Positions 24,801-37,700 of a stretch of 64,000 nt of DNA are shown here, in pieces. The stretch lies in the NCBI GenBank assembly GCA_002914805.1, contig JXTB01000420.1, forward strand, positions 95,955-159,954, read 5' to 3'. The stretch comes from Parasponia andersonii. Its lineage: Eukaryota; Streptophyta; Magnoliopsida; Rosales; Cannabaceae. Positions within the stretch are counted from its first letter, which is position 1. Every line of letters starts with the position of its first letter. The position numbers were made by a program, and so were the translations under genes. Under the pieces are notes generated by a model that saw only the letters and a program-made list of their open reading frames with translations, was not told the origin of the DNA and ran no database searches.

Positions 24801-27800
24801 ACTATCTTTGTTTCCAAAAAAAAAAAACAAACAAAAGGCGTATATCAAAGTTTCCTCTTTGGAGAATTTTCTTCATTCTTTTAACAAGGTAATATATACA
24901 TGAGAATTCTATTTCTCTTTACTTTTAAGAGTTTGTACTATTTTCTTTCCTATAAAAGCAAAAAAAAAATAAACAAGTAAAAAAATAATTATTCTATTTT
25001 TCTTTACTTTTAAAAATTTGTACTATTTTCTTTCTTATAAAAGCAAAAAAAAATTTTAAAAATTTAAAAAAGTAAAATAAAATAAAAAGACGTCAGACGG
25101 AGAGTCTAGCCAAAAAAATCCCGCTATAGAAGAATTTGCAACAAAAGAGTCAGTGGATGCACTTGATAGAAGATTGTAGAATCTAGAGACAATATTTACA
25201 AATTTGACTCAACACTTTCTTAGGAAACAAAACAACAATTATGAACGACAGAGACGTGAAGAAGTTGATCTTCTTGGAAATTTTAGGCGCCATCGAAATC
25301 AACTTTTTCAAGATGAAGATTCTAGTGAAGGCGATGAAGGACCAGCTACGCTCGAAAATAACTAAGGACCTCAGCAAAATGACTACCGCATAAAGATCGA
25401 GATTCCACAATAATGTTTTATTCGTGATTGAAGAATTCTTTGATTAGCTAGCTGAAGTAAAAAAGTTTTTTGATTATTGGGGTACTCCAAAACATATGAA
25501 AGTCAAATTGGTGGCTTATTGACTCAAAAGGGGCGGTGGCTTATTGACTCAAAAGGGGCGCGTTAGCTTGGTGAGATCAATTACAAGTGACATGTATTCC
25601 GCAAGGGAGAAACAAAGTTCATATTTGGCGGCGGATGAAACAATTGATGATTGAGCACTTCTTACCTCCAGATTATGAATAAGTACTTTTTAGTCGATAT
25701 ACCGACAAACATACTTGACAATACAAGAATACGTAACCAAATTTCATAGACTAGTTGTCTGAGTGGATATTCGCCAATCCGAAAGTCAAAAGATTTCTAG
25801 ATTCATTGACGAGTTTCTACATATATACAAGACGAGGTATTCAAATAATCTCATAATACTTTATCTAGTACAATTCAACTCGCTTTATTGGCAAGAGTTG
25901 TAATCATCCAATATTCAATCACATCTTAGTTTTCTCTTCTAAATTCTCTTTGAGAATTTTAATTATTTCTCTTTTCGTTGTTAGAACATAAGTTAGAATA
26001 AAATCTAGCAATCCGTTGCATTACTATTGAATAAGATGATGGGAAAAGGAGGTAGGTTTCCCCATTTGTTTTTTTTTCCCTCTATATTTATCATCTAAAC
26101 ATAGACAAAATGTCACAACCCAAACCCGGAGCCAGTGGCAGAAAAAGAATTTCACAAGTGGAAATTCATAATTTATTTTAGAAAGTAATAAAAAGATGAC
26201 AACTAGTTTACAAAAGTAGTTTAAATTTTTAAATTCCCACAGTTTGTGATCACCACTAAACATAAACTATTAATAATAGAAATAAAACATTAATATGCAT
26301 CACATCGTCATCACCAGTGGGCATTATAGATACTACAAACTAAATTCAAAGTATGAGCCTTAAATATTATTACAAGTCCAAGGTAAGTATCTAAGTAATT
26401 ACCAACCACAAACTAGGGTAATCGATTTGCGTGCCACGGGCCCGTGAGCCCACTTTGAGGGGTAATTTTCAAAACAAAGCCTCAAACTGCAAAACGGAGG
26501 TCACCACTAAATTCAGAGCACCCAAAAACATTGGGTTAGATATATAATTCGATTAATTTGGGCCCCAGGCCCGTGGCATGAAAATCGAGGCAAATCCGGA
26601 GTCGCGTCTCGGATTTCGTGCCCACTCAAAACCTTTTGATGTTTTAGATCAAAACTCATCTCTTGACCTTACTTAGTCCAATTCCGAAGTCCAATTTCAG
26701 TTTCGAGGCCTCTAGCTCAAATTTGGGATTAATTAGAAACTAATTAGAAAAATTTCAAAAATACCAATTTCTGGAAATATTTAGATAAACGATTTTCTCT
26801 CAATCCTTACATCCAATTTCTATAAATCTACCACCCATACTCCTATCTTAAACCACATTTTCATCTCTCAAAGTTTCATGTACAATGGATTAACATAGCA
26901 AAAGTAATTATACAAATGCCACTTTTGTGACGAAAATACCACAAAAATTTTTAAACGCTCACCGGAGCTTCTTGGCCAAAAATTGATGGCAGTGGAGGGT
27001 AAACTTAGGTAGGAAGAAGCTTGGGCTTCGATTTAGTGGCGGTGGGTGGCAGCTAAGGGCGGCAAAACGGCAAAAAACTACCTCAAAACATCACGGGTTA
27101 GGCTCGACTTCGCGAGCTACTTGCCGCGGCTAGGCGGTGCAACGGTGTCAGGTGGCTAGTGGCGGAAGTGCATCAGGCTGTGGGGAGGTGCACCAGTCGG
27201 AGTCCGAGCTTAGGTCTTCGCCGATGGCTGGTGGTGAAGCTGTACAAAGGAGCGAAAGAGAAGAAGAAGAAGAGCGGGAGAGAAGAGAGGAAAAATATAT
27301 ACCTATAAAAATTTTTTGGGTCAAAAAACCGTTTTACCCTTGATAAAAACTGGTTTTTACACAAAATGGCTTGAATAGCTGGTTTTAGTGACTGCATTGC
27401 TATATGTTATCTTTCCTTTAGGCATTAAACTGTATAATGTTGTTCGTATAATCATTGATATGTTAGAAAAGCATTACTTAAATGCATCTGTAACATCAAG
27501 CATTTGAATTTCTTAGAGAACGTTAACATTTATGAATATGTGTGATACCTGCAAAGTGAATTCCATTTTGGAAGGGATCCAGACACTGAATATTCATTAT
27601 GTCATAACTTGAGTGTGTGGTTATACCAAAATTGATAAATTGACATAACATCTATACTGAGCCCAATCAAATGAGCACTACACTGATCTTCGTAAGCAAC
27701 TCATTCATTTGACTGTTGATAATTTAAAGGTATAACCCATATTCAAACTAATTACAAAGTTCATTTTTCGTGCGCAGGACGAAGAGCAGTTGAGGGAAGC

Positions 27801-27924
27801 TCTCCTGTTTGCGAATGCCTGTGGTGCTCTCACTGTGACAGAGAGAGGGGCTATACCTGCACTTCCCACAAAAGAGGCTGTCCTCCAAATTCTGGAAAAA
27901 GTCACTGCATGTGAAGCTATATGA
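21900..27924 (+). CDS. Fructokinase (pfkB carbohydrate kinase family), complete
   Basis: Seven exons: 21900-21981, 22173-22393, 22780-22992, 23337-23534, 23626-23766, 23914-24030 and 27778-27924, all with GT/AG borders and a continuous frame of 345 aa. It transfers phosphate from ATP to fructose, giving fructose-6-phosphate for glycolysis and starch synthesis. PfkB signature 1 is visible as [16 protein letters not shown] (about residues 57-72). Signature 2, with the catalytic base Asp, is [14 protein letters not shown] in exon 6. [14 protein letters not shown] and the C-terminal [20 protein letters not shown] are fructokinase-typical. The length fits plant enzymes. Exon 1 adds a 27-residue Cys/Ser/Lys-rich leader ([19 protein letters not shown]) upstream of the usual start region. 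It is not a clear transit peptide, so a cytosolic enzyme is likely. The ATG at 21900 is preceded by GATCCAAA. An in-frame ATG at 22151 inside intron 1 offers an alternative start. Intron 6 (3747 bp) hosts two LTR-type insertions. Confidence 0.93.
24068..24134. repeat. 34-bp-period tandem duplication in fructokinase intron 6
   Basis: A 33-base string from ATAGGCTGTATTTGC to TTTTCCTACGT occurs at 24068-24100 and again at 24102-24134 without change. Confidence 0.9.
24271..26020 (+). mobile_element. Small gag-bearing LTR retrotransposon in fructokinase intron 6
   Basis: A 5' LTR (about 24271-24630, TGTTAGG...TGTATCA) is followed at once by TTGGTACCAGAG, a one-base variant of the tRNA-Met primer site. 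A partial 3' LTR (about 25868-26020) repeats AAGAGTTGTAATCATCCAA and AAATCTAGCAATCCGTTGCA. Between them is a decayed Ty3/gypsy-like gag with remnants of residues such as LVAY near 25512-25520 and an [21 protein letters not shown] stretch near 25630-25680, with stops. There is no pol, so this is a deleted, non-autonomous copy. Right-end and target-duplication assignment is weak (TTGTA against TTACT). Confidence 0.65.
25511..25560 (+). repeat. 25-bp perfect tandem duplication in the gag relic
   Basis: GTGGCTTATTGACTCAAAAG plus GGGCG occurs twice in direct succession (25511-25535, 25536-25560). Confidence 0.92.
26111..27361 (+). mobile_element. Solo-LTR-like insertion in fructokinase intron 6
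   Basis: It starts TGTCACAACCCAAACCCGGA and ends GGTTTTTACA, flanked by a perfect 5-bp target duplication CAAAA (26106-26110 and 27362-27366). It is 1251 bp. Its start resembles that of the AGL6 intron 3 insertion, and both elements turn GC-richer with GGCGG/GAAGAAGAAGA-type strings near the right end. No gag or pol is seen. It lies in the same orientation as the host gene and about 0.4 kb before exon 7. Confidence 0.85.
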
Positions 27925-28727
27925 TTAGGTAACTTATCATAGGGCTTTTTTCTTTTTCTTTGTTTAGTAACAAACCAAGAACTGTAGAGAGCTCTTGCTA
28001 ATTCCCTCTATGAATAAATGTGGTTCCTATGCAACAAACAACCAACTTTTTCGAGGTCCTTTCTTTTTTTGGCATAGATGAGAAAAGCCTGAGACAAAGT
28101 GATTGTATTGACTTTCACTTTTCCACAAACATGTACATTCTTTTCATGCATGCCAGATTCTAGTCTTTTGAATGCACCAATCCTGAAAAGATCCCTTGTT
28201 GAGAAATTTTCAAGGTTCTATTGTAACCTTGTTACATCTTTCTTGAGCGACTTTATGAAAAATGTCCCTTTAACTTGTTGCAGTCAAATTTAGAACCTCA
28301 ACACGTAAGTAATACAAGGATTATGTATAGGATTCATTTTGTAAATGTTTCATTAAGAGTAAACAATTATGTCGATTTTGAATTTCATCAAAAAAATTAT
28401 AAGTGGGCTAGCCTTCTTATAACCCTCCTTCATTCACAGCTGAAACCACCTCTGAGATTCAGACATGGAATGAATTGAACTTTTTTTTTTTCATATGAAA
28501 GAGCACAGAAGAGTTTCAACAGAATGCATCATACCAACATACAATGATATTCATTAGTAGTTTCTGATGATCATAATAATCATGAATCATAACTTACAAC
28601 AAACAAGTACAAGTAGTACTCTTAATGTTGCCAGTATTATTACTTGTCCAAGTGCAAGAATGTAGCAGTGGAATAAACTAATGCAGGATATGGATACAGT
28701 TTAAAATTGCCTCGGCCAACTTTTAGC
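27925..28727. other. Convergent intergenic spacer between fructokinase and SOC1-like genes
   Basis: The two coding regions end towards each other with only 803 bp between stop codons, so both 3' UTRs must share this space. Candidate AATAAA signal for the + strand gene: GAATAAATG near 28011-28019. No coding sequence is seen. Confidence 0.6.
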
Positions 28728-31700
28728 TTAGGCATGTTTTATGTGCGTCTCATCCCGGCAATTCTTTGAGGGTAGGCGCTTTAGTCTCGTTTCTGGTAGT
28801 CCAATGAAAAGTTCAGTCTCCACATCTGAACTGGGATTACTCTCTGTGTTGTCCAAGTTTTCTGTCTGGTTATTCAATGCTTGAATTGGCTTAATACCAT
28901 ACTGCAACCAACAAAAAAGGAATGACTATATGGGAAAACGGCAAGCCTGCAACCATCTGCTTATACAGTGTGAATGGAAATGCTTATTAATATGACTGGT
29001 TAATTTGAAGGCTGCATTTTGCTTCTCTAGTGAAAAGGTTCGTAAGTAAGTGACTTTTAATTGGTAAAAACTAACCAAAAAGGTTAAAAGATTTTAGATT
29101 TTCAAGTACACTAGTGATGTATTACCAAATAACATAGACAAGTTCTAACAAGGATGTAGACTCACACGTGAGATGGCATGAGTGATAATTAGTTGCATAA
29201 TTTGATGGCATATCCCATTGGGAACACATAATCCTGGTCATTTGTTTTTCACCATCTTTTTTCAAACAAATGAAAATAATACAAAGACTATAAAGTAAAT
29301 CAATGTAACAAAATGGACAATACTAAAGACCTACCTTCTCAGAAAGCCTTGCATTTTCAGATATGAGGACTTTTTCCTGAATTTTATTATTGAAACAAAT
29401 AGGACAAGAAAACAAGTTTAGTCAGCTAAACTTCAATTGCTTTGTCAGACTGCTAACAATGCATAGTGAAAGCAAAAGAAAATATGCAAAGCTTCTTTTG
29501 TTGATGAAAAAGCAAAATTAAACAATACTTCAACTGCAACCTCTTATAACCTTAACATAATTCTCAGTTCTAACCCCACTAGTAGTACTTATACGCATAA
29601 GATCTAGATAGAGTGAAAAGGGAAAATTTGGGGCCCAGAATCCTCTATGGTGGCATGCAGTTTACCTTTTCCTTAAGTTGCTCAATCTGTTCTCTGAAAA
29701 CCTGATTCTGAAATATAGATTAACACAATTAAGCACATTAGTTTTCATCTAAAAAGGAATTTTAAAACTTTTTACTTTCAAAGATTTTTATTGGTGCCCC
29801 TAGACTATTGAAATGGAATCATGAAATAATGAGGACTCTTGACACTTATTCCCTGAATTACTAGAGCTGTGACAATTCCATCCCTGAACTTTTAATTCTC
29901 CCTGAATTGAGTTTCACTGGCCATAGCGGTCAAATTGATAACATAAATTAGAAATCTCATGGAGTGGTGCTCACTCGACTTCTGCTGCCAATTTCACTAT
30001 GGTTGCCAATTAGAAGTCTAGCATGCTGCGGTTCACATGATTGCTACGATCAAATTTCTAACTTCTGTCGTCAATTCAACCATGGTTACCACTAAAGAAT
30101 AAATTTACAGACTAATTGGGCATAACTTGTCAGAACTCTAATGATAACAATGCCAAAGTGCCAAAAACCCATGTAATAATGCTTCAAACTTGGCTTCTTA
30201 GGTAATACTTTCAGCAAGTCTTGGCACCATTATTCGCAATGAGGCTATCAAAAAGGTAGATGGAACCTCTCGGCCAAGAATGCTGAGGCTAAGGCATTTG
30301 GGACGTTTTCCTATGGCTCAGGATGTTCGCCTAAATCTTCAATCTTTGGAGTAGAGTGTCTTGACAGTGGGTTCAAACTCTCATTAGTGGTTTACTCCAC
30401 TGGTTAGAGTAGATCAATTATTATTGGATATACGTTGTGATATACTATGTATATCGTTGAAGTTGCATGTAATTTCACTAGATCTGTCTCAGGGGCGGAA
30501 CATGAGTTGATCTGATTGGAGGAATTTCCTCTTCCAATTGAATATGACATTAAAAGAAACAAACAAACTTGGCTTCTTAGGTCATTTTTTCTCTATAGGC
30601 AACAGGACAACTCAGGCAATGGCAGGTTTTGTAATGAAAAAATGGGCTTTGTGATAAACCTTTCTTGCTCGAATTTTGCTTACGCTCTTCTGCAACTGTT
30701 GTTCTACTTGTTGTAGTTCTTCAAGGGAGCATGATCCCAAACCCTCTCCCAGGAATTTCCTGAGGCATTCCCAATTCAAAGTAGTGTAACAAAATTTGCA
30801 AAGTGTTAGAGTTATGTTTTTAGACAATCAAAAGAAAAAAAAATCAGGCAAGCTTAGGCCACGAACCGTTTCGAGATTTCAAGAAGCTCTATCTTCGTCA
30901 TCATGGCAGCTGCTTCTTGCTTCAAGTGCTGCAACTTTAGATTTGGCATTTATCAGAAACTCTAGAAACAAACCCCTTATTAATATATCCATTAATTTCA
31001 TTTGAGAATTTGAGATAATTAGGCAAAGAAAAGAAAATTGGTGCATGTTTCTTCGTTAAGAGATAACTTAACATGCGTCAATATTCATGTTCAGCTGTGA
31101 CTGGAAAATGTAAGTGTAAAAAAAAAAAAAAGGAAAAAAAAAAAAAGAAAACTTTGGGAATGAATAGAACAGTAAGAGAACTAGCCTTCTCTTTGGATAT
31201 AAAGAACCAGATCTACTCAACTTAGGGATACATTTTTGGAGGGAAAAAAACACTAAATTTTGACAAGGTATTTCTTTTTATTCCAATGGAAAACGTATGT
31301 AGACATTTTTATGTGAGCAAATTCTATGAAAAGATAATATTAGAGATCCACTTTTTTAATACCATCTCACTTATTACCATGTAATTAGTGAATTAAAATT
31401 TACCACAATTCAGTGTAATAATTATCACTAATTGTATAGTGACAACTTCTTAGATAATATTAAAGAGGTAATATAAGAAGTAGATCCGAATATTATTCCT
31501 TTGAAAATATATGGTTTTAAGAAGTAAAAAAAGGTGGGTAATTCACTTCAGTAAATGCCATGAGTAATTGTATGTGATAATAAAAAGTAATAGAACCATC
31601 ACACGAGAAAAGCATTGAGCGCAATTAGAGAATCCCGACTAGACTGGCATTCAACTAATTACATCCTCTATTTCAAAGTAAACCACTAGAATGATCAACT

Positions 31701-34700
31701 ATACAAATAAAGAGCATAAAATGATTATGGCGAACTATTTTTCAAAAGATTTCTTAATGATAGTAACGTTTTATAATACTAATTTCCGAGAAAATTTGTA
31801 CAAGCGTCAACTAAAAAGGAGGGACAACCTGCATGTTTGGTTCAACGGATTTGTTGTTGGCCTGATTGTCCTTAGTATGCCTCCTATAGCGTTCTACTGT
31901 AGCTTGCATACTGAAGATGGAAACAAATATGAGCACTATCACATGTATATAACATTTACAGAAGTAGGCCAGAAATGATTTCAAAATATAGTTTTATCAC
32001 TACAAAGCTAGAAAACTAATGATCAGCTGGCAAAGAAGTTAATTTAACAGGAGAATATCAACTTATCTATATTTTAACAAGAATAGCAATTGAAAATGCT
32101 CAAAAACTATAGAAATGAAAATTTTCATGCAACTGCACTATTGGGACGAAGATATATATATATATAGGTATCAATTCAGTAGTATTTTTTTTACTTATAC
32201 ATAAATATCATTTTGGCCAATTAAAATGCACATTTTGTTTATATTAAATAAAAAAATAAAAGAGAGAAATATCATTAACTTTATGCACATCATTGTAGTT
32301 GTTGGATCACCATTAAATGATGATCCAATGACTAAAAAAAATACCTATACCTATAGAATTTGCAATCATAATTTATATATATCCAGCTCAAATATCATAA
32401 ATAGAGTGACACAGACAGACAACTAGAATTAAATTTGTAACTTTATTTCAGTCATACAACCGAGGTGTGCTTATATATCTGGTAAGTATGAAATAGTCAA
32501 TCAGTGCAGTAGTATATTATTGTAGCAGTCCATCAGAATAAATAAATAATGAAGCAACATTGTTCATGAACATAGCTGTGTTCCCAAGAAATTTAGCTTA
32601 ACCTAATTAATCAAGTCATGAATAGAGTTACCTAATATAGCTTCTCAAATTTGACTGGTGGAAAACGGTTAGAGAGCTCCTCTATATCTCAAATTGGACG
32701 CCTCTAACAACATTAGTAAATACATGATGTCCCAATAATTACTTTTATTAAATCTCATGGATCAATAACTACCATGCATCTATTTCATAAGAAGAAACCT
32801 CAAACATACTTGCAAGTGAAACAAGTATCATTCGTCATTGAATAGTATGAGGCTTATAATGTAGTCCCCTATGGACCCACAGTAAATTCTTACTTATCAC
32901 TATTGGGATTGAAAACTCCAGATTCACGACTGGTTTTAATTTTTTTCATAATTTAATTACAAAAAGTAATTGGAAATTTACATTTCTAAGCCAAAAATTA
33001 ACTGTTAATTAGCTATAGTCTACTGGCTCACAAAATTAAGTCTATCATAATTCTTCTAAGATCAGATAACAAAATACTACTCACCCCAGATAATATGGCT
33101 TAGTAGCTTATTATAGAAAGAGCGGTTCCATATCAAGTACTGGAACCACATAAGCTTAATTGACATGCTACGGTATAAACATCTCCATGTGGCATAACTT
33201 AACTAAGGAGTGGATCTTAGTAATTTTATACTATGGGCTAGCTTGTTTTGTTGGGATGGAAAGGATTCAGACAACGAATATGAGTGCTTAAGAACCTAAA
33301 ATCAGTTTCTGACAACCAAGACCTGCTTAAAAGAACCTATCCATTCAGCATTTTCTTTTAATTAAGGAACTATGCTGTTAATTAGGCGTTTGGTACCATG
33401 TTTTAGGGCATGTTTGGACATGGTTGGAATAAGGGACTGGATTCCTTGTCCGGTACTAATTCCAGGATTGGATATATAACTAATTTCGAGGAGCAAAATA
33501 TTTTTTCACTAAATAGGATAAATAATACCTCTCAAACATATGGGGTAAAAGTACCACTTTTAAAATTTCATTTTAAACCTATATATATTAAAACTTATTT
33601 ATAAAAATGACGTAGGATAAGATAAAAATTTAGAATGAAAATAGATAGAAGAGTAAATGGGTGATAAAATCAAAGTAGAAATAGGTGAATAGGTAGAAAA
33701 ATAATAGAATTAAATCAAGAACCTACAGAGAAGAAGAATCATAGAAAGAGAAAACTCAATAATTACTCGATCATTCATTTATAGTCTGAAAAATAATTAT
33801 ATGGCTAAGCCTATTTACCGATAGGTAATTGGACACAACTAGAAAATTAGACATATTCTAGAAAATGATAAAAAGTGAAAACTTAAAATTAGTTACTCAA
33901 AATTACAATAAACCTAATAGTTAAATAAATGCTAATAAATAACAATAATAATAATTTTTTAATATATTTTATTCTTAATCTGCATTACATTTATAACTTT
34001 ATGAAAGATTGTAACACATATTCCAATCCAATACTATACTACATCAAACACATCCTAATATTAGTTTAACTTAATTCAGTCTATATCTAAATCTGTTCTA
34101 ATTAGTCCTATCATATCCGTGTACCAAATTATGTGCCGCATTCAGTTGTTTGTAAGCTTGCATACAACAGAATGCTGCTCAGTGGGAGGTTTAAAACAGA
34201 TTCTGCAACTCTCACTTTACCTGTGCATAGCCACATGGTCTAACATTTTTATTATAGTTACTAACTTATTGGACTTCCCCATGAACCATTTCTTGTGGCT
34301 AAATATGTGTCCTTCATAAACATAAATGCATAACACACGTACTACTTAGGGATTTGTATGATCAGTGCAAAATAGGAAAAGATAGGAAAAGGGGAATAAC
34401 CGCAGAAACCTATTTACAAAAACAAACAAAGATAGGAAAGTCCACCAGACTCAAATACATCTAATCTTTGGCCTGGCGCTTACACATTCTGTAAATACGT
34501 AGGTAGATAATCTAATTAGAATCCCAACTATTATATCAACTAATTGATAAGTGAGTTTTCATTCTCTAACTAGTATAATATAACTATTGAAAAACGATCT
34601 CAAACGTCACGTCAATTGCGATTACAAAGTTGGGTATAATCCCTAGTAAACCAAGTTTATGTTGTTAGCTACAAGAAGTTTTAAGGTGTCAAAACTCCTC

Positions 34701-37700
34701 ATTCAAGTACGTACTGAAAAAATAAAACCTTCGACTGAACAACATGCAAGCCATGGTGATTGCTTGATTGTCACTACGCATGGAAGTGTCATATTGATCG
34801 TCTAGATGACGGTGTCGAAGGCTGTAACAAAAACAGCATAATTAAAGATAAATCTACTGCTCTGAAAACTTGTTTAATTTCTAGTTTGTAATTAATTTAA
34901 GTGTGCAAATAAGCATACAATATTGCATCTGAGCCTATAAAAATAAGGAAATTGGGATTCAGTTCCTCAAGATAAGGCATACTTGGATTAAGACAAATGC
35001 CGCCACTGATAAAATAAGAACCTTCTTTACACTTCCGATGCCCATGATATGCATATCAACATCAAATCGTTACATGAGTCATTATCATTAAGGTAATTGA
35101 ACTAGTTCATAAATGGATATTGAACTAGTTCAAAAGGATAGTCATAGAAGATAAAGGAACTGAATCAGTAAGCTAAGCTAGTGATCGAAGTGAATTAACG
35201 TGAAAGAACAAAAGAAAAAGGTGGGACATCTAGGATCGTTTTCCAGATGGACAAAGGACAATTCAGATTTGGAAAATATATTAAGGGCAAGTATTTTAGA
35301 TTTCTAAGGATCGTGGAGTAAGTATCTGTCACTGATTGAATTTACTTATAATAATAGTTATCAACTAACGACTGAATTTGCTTATAATAATAGTTATCAA
35401 GGACTGGTATTACTCCATATAAGATATTATATGATAGAAAGTGCAGATTTTCTATTCATTAGGATGAGATATATGTAAGAAAATATCTTAGCTCATAATT
35501 AGTTAGAAAAACCACTTATATAATAAAGAAGATAAGAAAAAGAATGCTAGCTACTCATAATCAACAAAAGAAAGACGTTAATCCAAAATAAAGAGACATA
35601 GAATTCAGTGTTACGGATAAAGTATTTCTAAAGATAACACCAGTGAAAAGAATAACGAAATTTGAAAAGAAAAGAAAACTGAGTCCTAGTTTTATTAGAC
35701 CCTTTGAGATTCTTAAGAAAGTTAGAAATATAGCTTATAGATTTGCACTGTTATTAGCATTATTAAATGTGTACAATGTCTTTCATATCTCCTCACTGAA
35801 AAGTACGTTTCACATTTTTCTCATGTGTTGAGTTGTATTTTTAGTCTATTCTACTAGCTACCATACTACCATGCATGCAATTGCAAAGATTAAAATACCC
35901 AACACAGAGAACTGACTGCCTCAATCATTTTTGCTTAATCACGGAATAGCAATAGTGGCAACAGTTGTCCACTGAAATTTTTTCATGTAGTTACTGATGA
36001 GAGCCATAATGGTACTTAACCAATAATGAACTGCCTAAGGAAGGAATAAATGAACCTACTCAATATGCACCATGTGTTGCTGGTTAAACAAATAAACTCG
36101 ACTAAATATAATCTGAATGGAATAAAACTACTAGAAGTTCATTTTACTTAATTAAAATATTTTTAACAGTTAGATATATAACAGTGACATATATAAACAT
36201 GTCAACACAATCGTTTTACTTAGGCGGTTACGTATGTTAAACTGTTTAGTAACAGATTGTGTTCTAGTTGATATATGATTACCCGAGTAATAGTTACAGA
36301 CTAAACCGAATAAAACCCACCAATACATAAATTGTCCTATTGGCAAATTGTTGCGAAGTGAGTAATAAAAGGCTTCTCAAACAAACTATATATTGGTGTC
36401 ATCAATCTAATCTTACCAAAAGATTAATCAAATAGTTAAGGAATAAATATTGTACCAAATATGCAATTACTATTGCTATAAAATTGTACTAACTAGGTTC
36501 AAAATCATATAGCACGACCACTAATAATATTCACATATACAATATTGATCAGTCGATCATCAAGTTATTCACTAATCTAATCCTAATTTAGTGTATTCCT
36601 ATGATATCACAGTTCATATGCACGCTTAATTATTGTATTGCATACATTACAACATTTAGTATTTCTAATTTGAAGAAAGGAATTGCGTTTGGTTATTAAG
36701 AAGTTTTATATTCTATGACACCACAGACAGAATAATGGTAAGATGTAATGTTCGGCAATATGAGATTTAGCGGCTAGGTGAGAAGCATAACAATTTAAAC
36801 TTTTTTTAGGCCTGATGATTTTGCCAATACTGTCAGCCAAAATCCCAGCAAACTAGACAAGATGAACTGCTAAATGTAGATCTAGAATTCACATGTTTGC
36901 TTACTTGTTAAGTGCATTGGATAAATTATGACTTGCATTTGTTCTAAGTCAAAGAAAAGAGATAAGTTAATCATTAAGGAGATTAATAGTATTATAATTT
37001 CACAATAGGATTTCCGGTTTGAAAATAAAATTTTCAGTATAGAATTTAGCAGTTAGTTTTTAAACTATAGAAATATGTTAAATTGAAGTGAAAAGCTTGA
37101 TGTTTATCTGAACTTTTCTAAACTAGTCTCACGGGAGGGGGAAAAGAAAGATTTTCTAGCTGAATTACTAACAAACGAGTGAGCTACACAAGATAATTTG
37201 ATGAATGCAACACTAATATAATTCATAATGCAGAGTTCGGTGTATAGTAAGAAATTATACACCTTGATTTTTGTGGCCAATATTGGCATTGTATACAAAA
37301 TATAGGAGTACATACAAAAGCATGAGATGAAAAAGAATAATCAAGATGTGTCAGAGAGACAAGCTCGTGATGTTGCGTGAAGCCAATGAGGACATATCAT
37401 AATGATGGATAATAAGATGAGACACTAGGTGGTAAAGAAGATTCTAACTCTATTGTTGATTAAACGTCCAAATCTTTCACTGATTATAAATAAGAGTAAT
37501 AAAGAAAGAGAAAATAAAGTAAATATACACAAATAGTGGTTCAGTCTCACTAAGAGTTACGTCTACTTTTAGCATCTGCATGTTTTGCATGTTTTTACTA
37601 TGATGAAAAAGAAGAATTACATGAAAAATTCTACCCCTCTCATATCTTTTAGACACTACGACTCTCTTTGTGATCCACTTATATATCCTAATTCGGCCCG

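Noticed and set aside
31691..31978. 95-residue + strand open frame
   Set aside because: It is the antisense shadow of SOC1 exon 2 (31910-31829 on the - strand).
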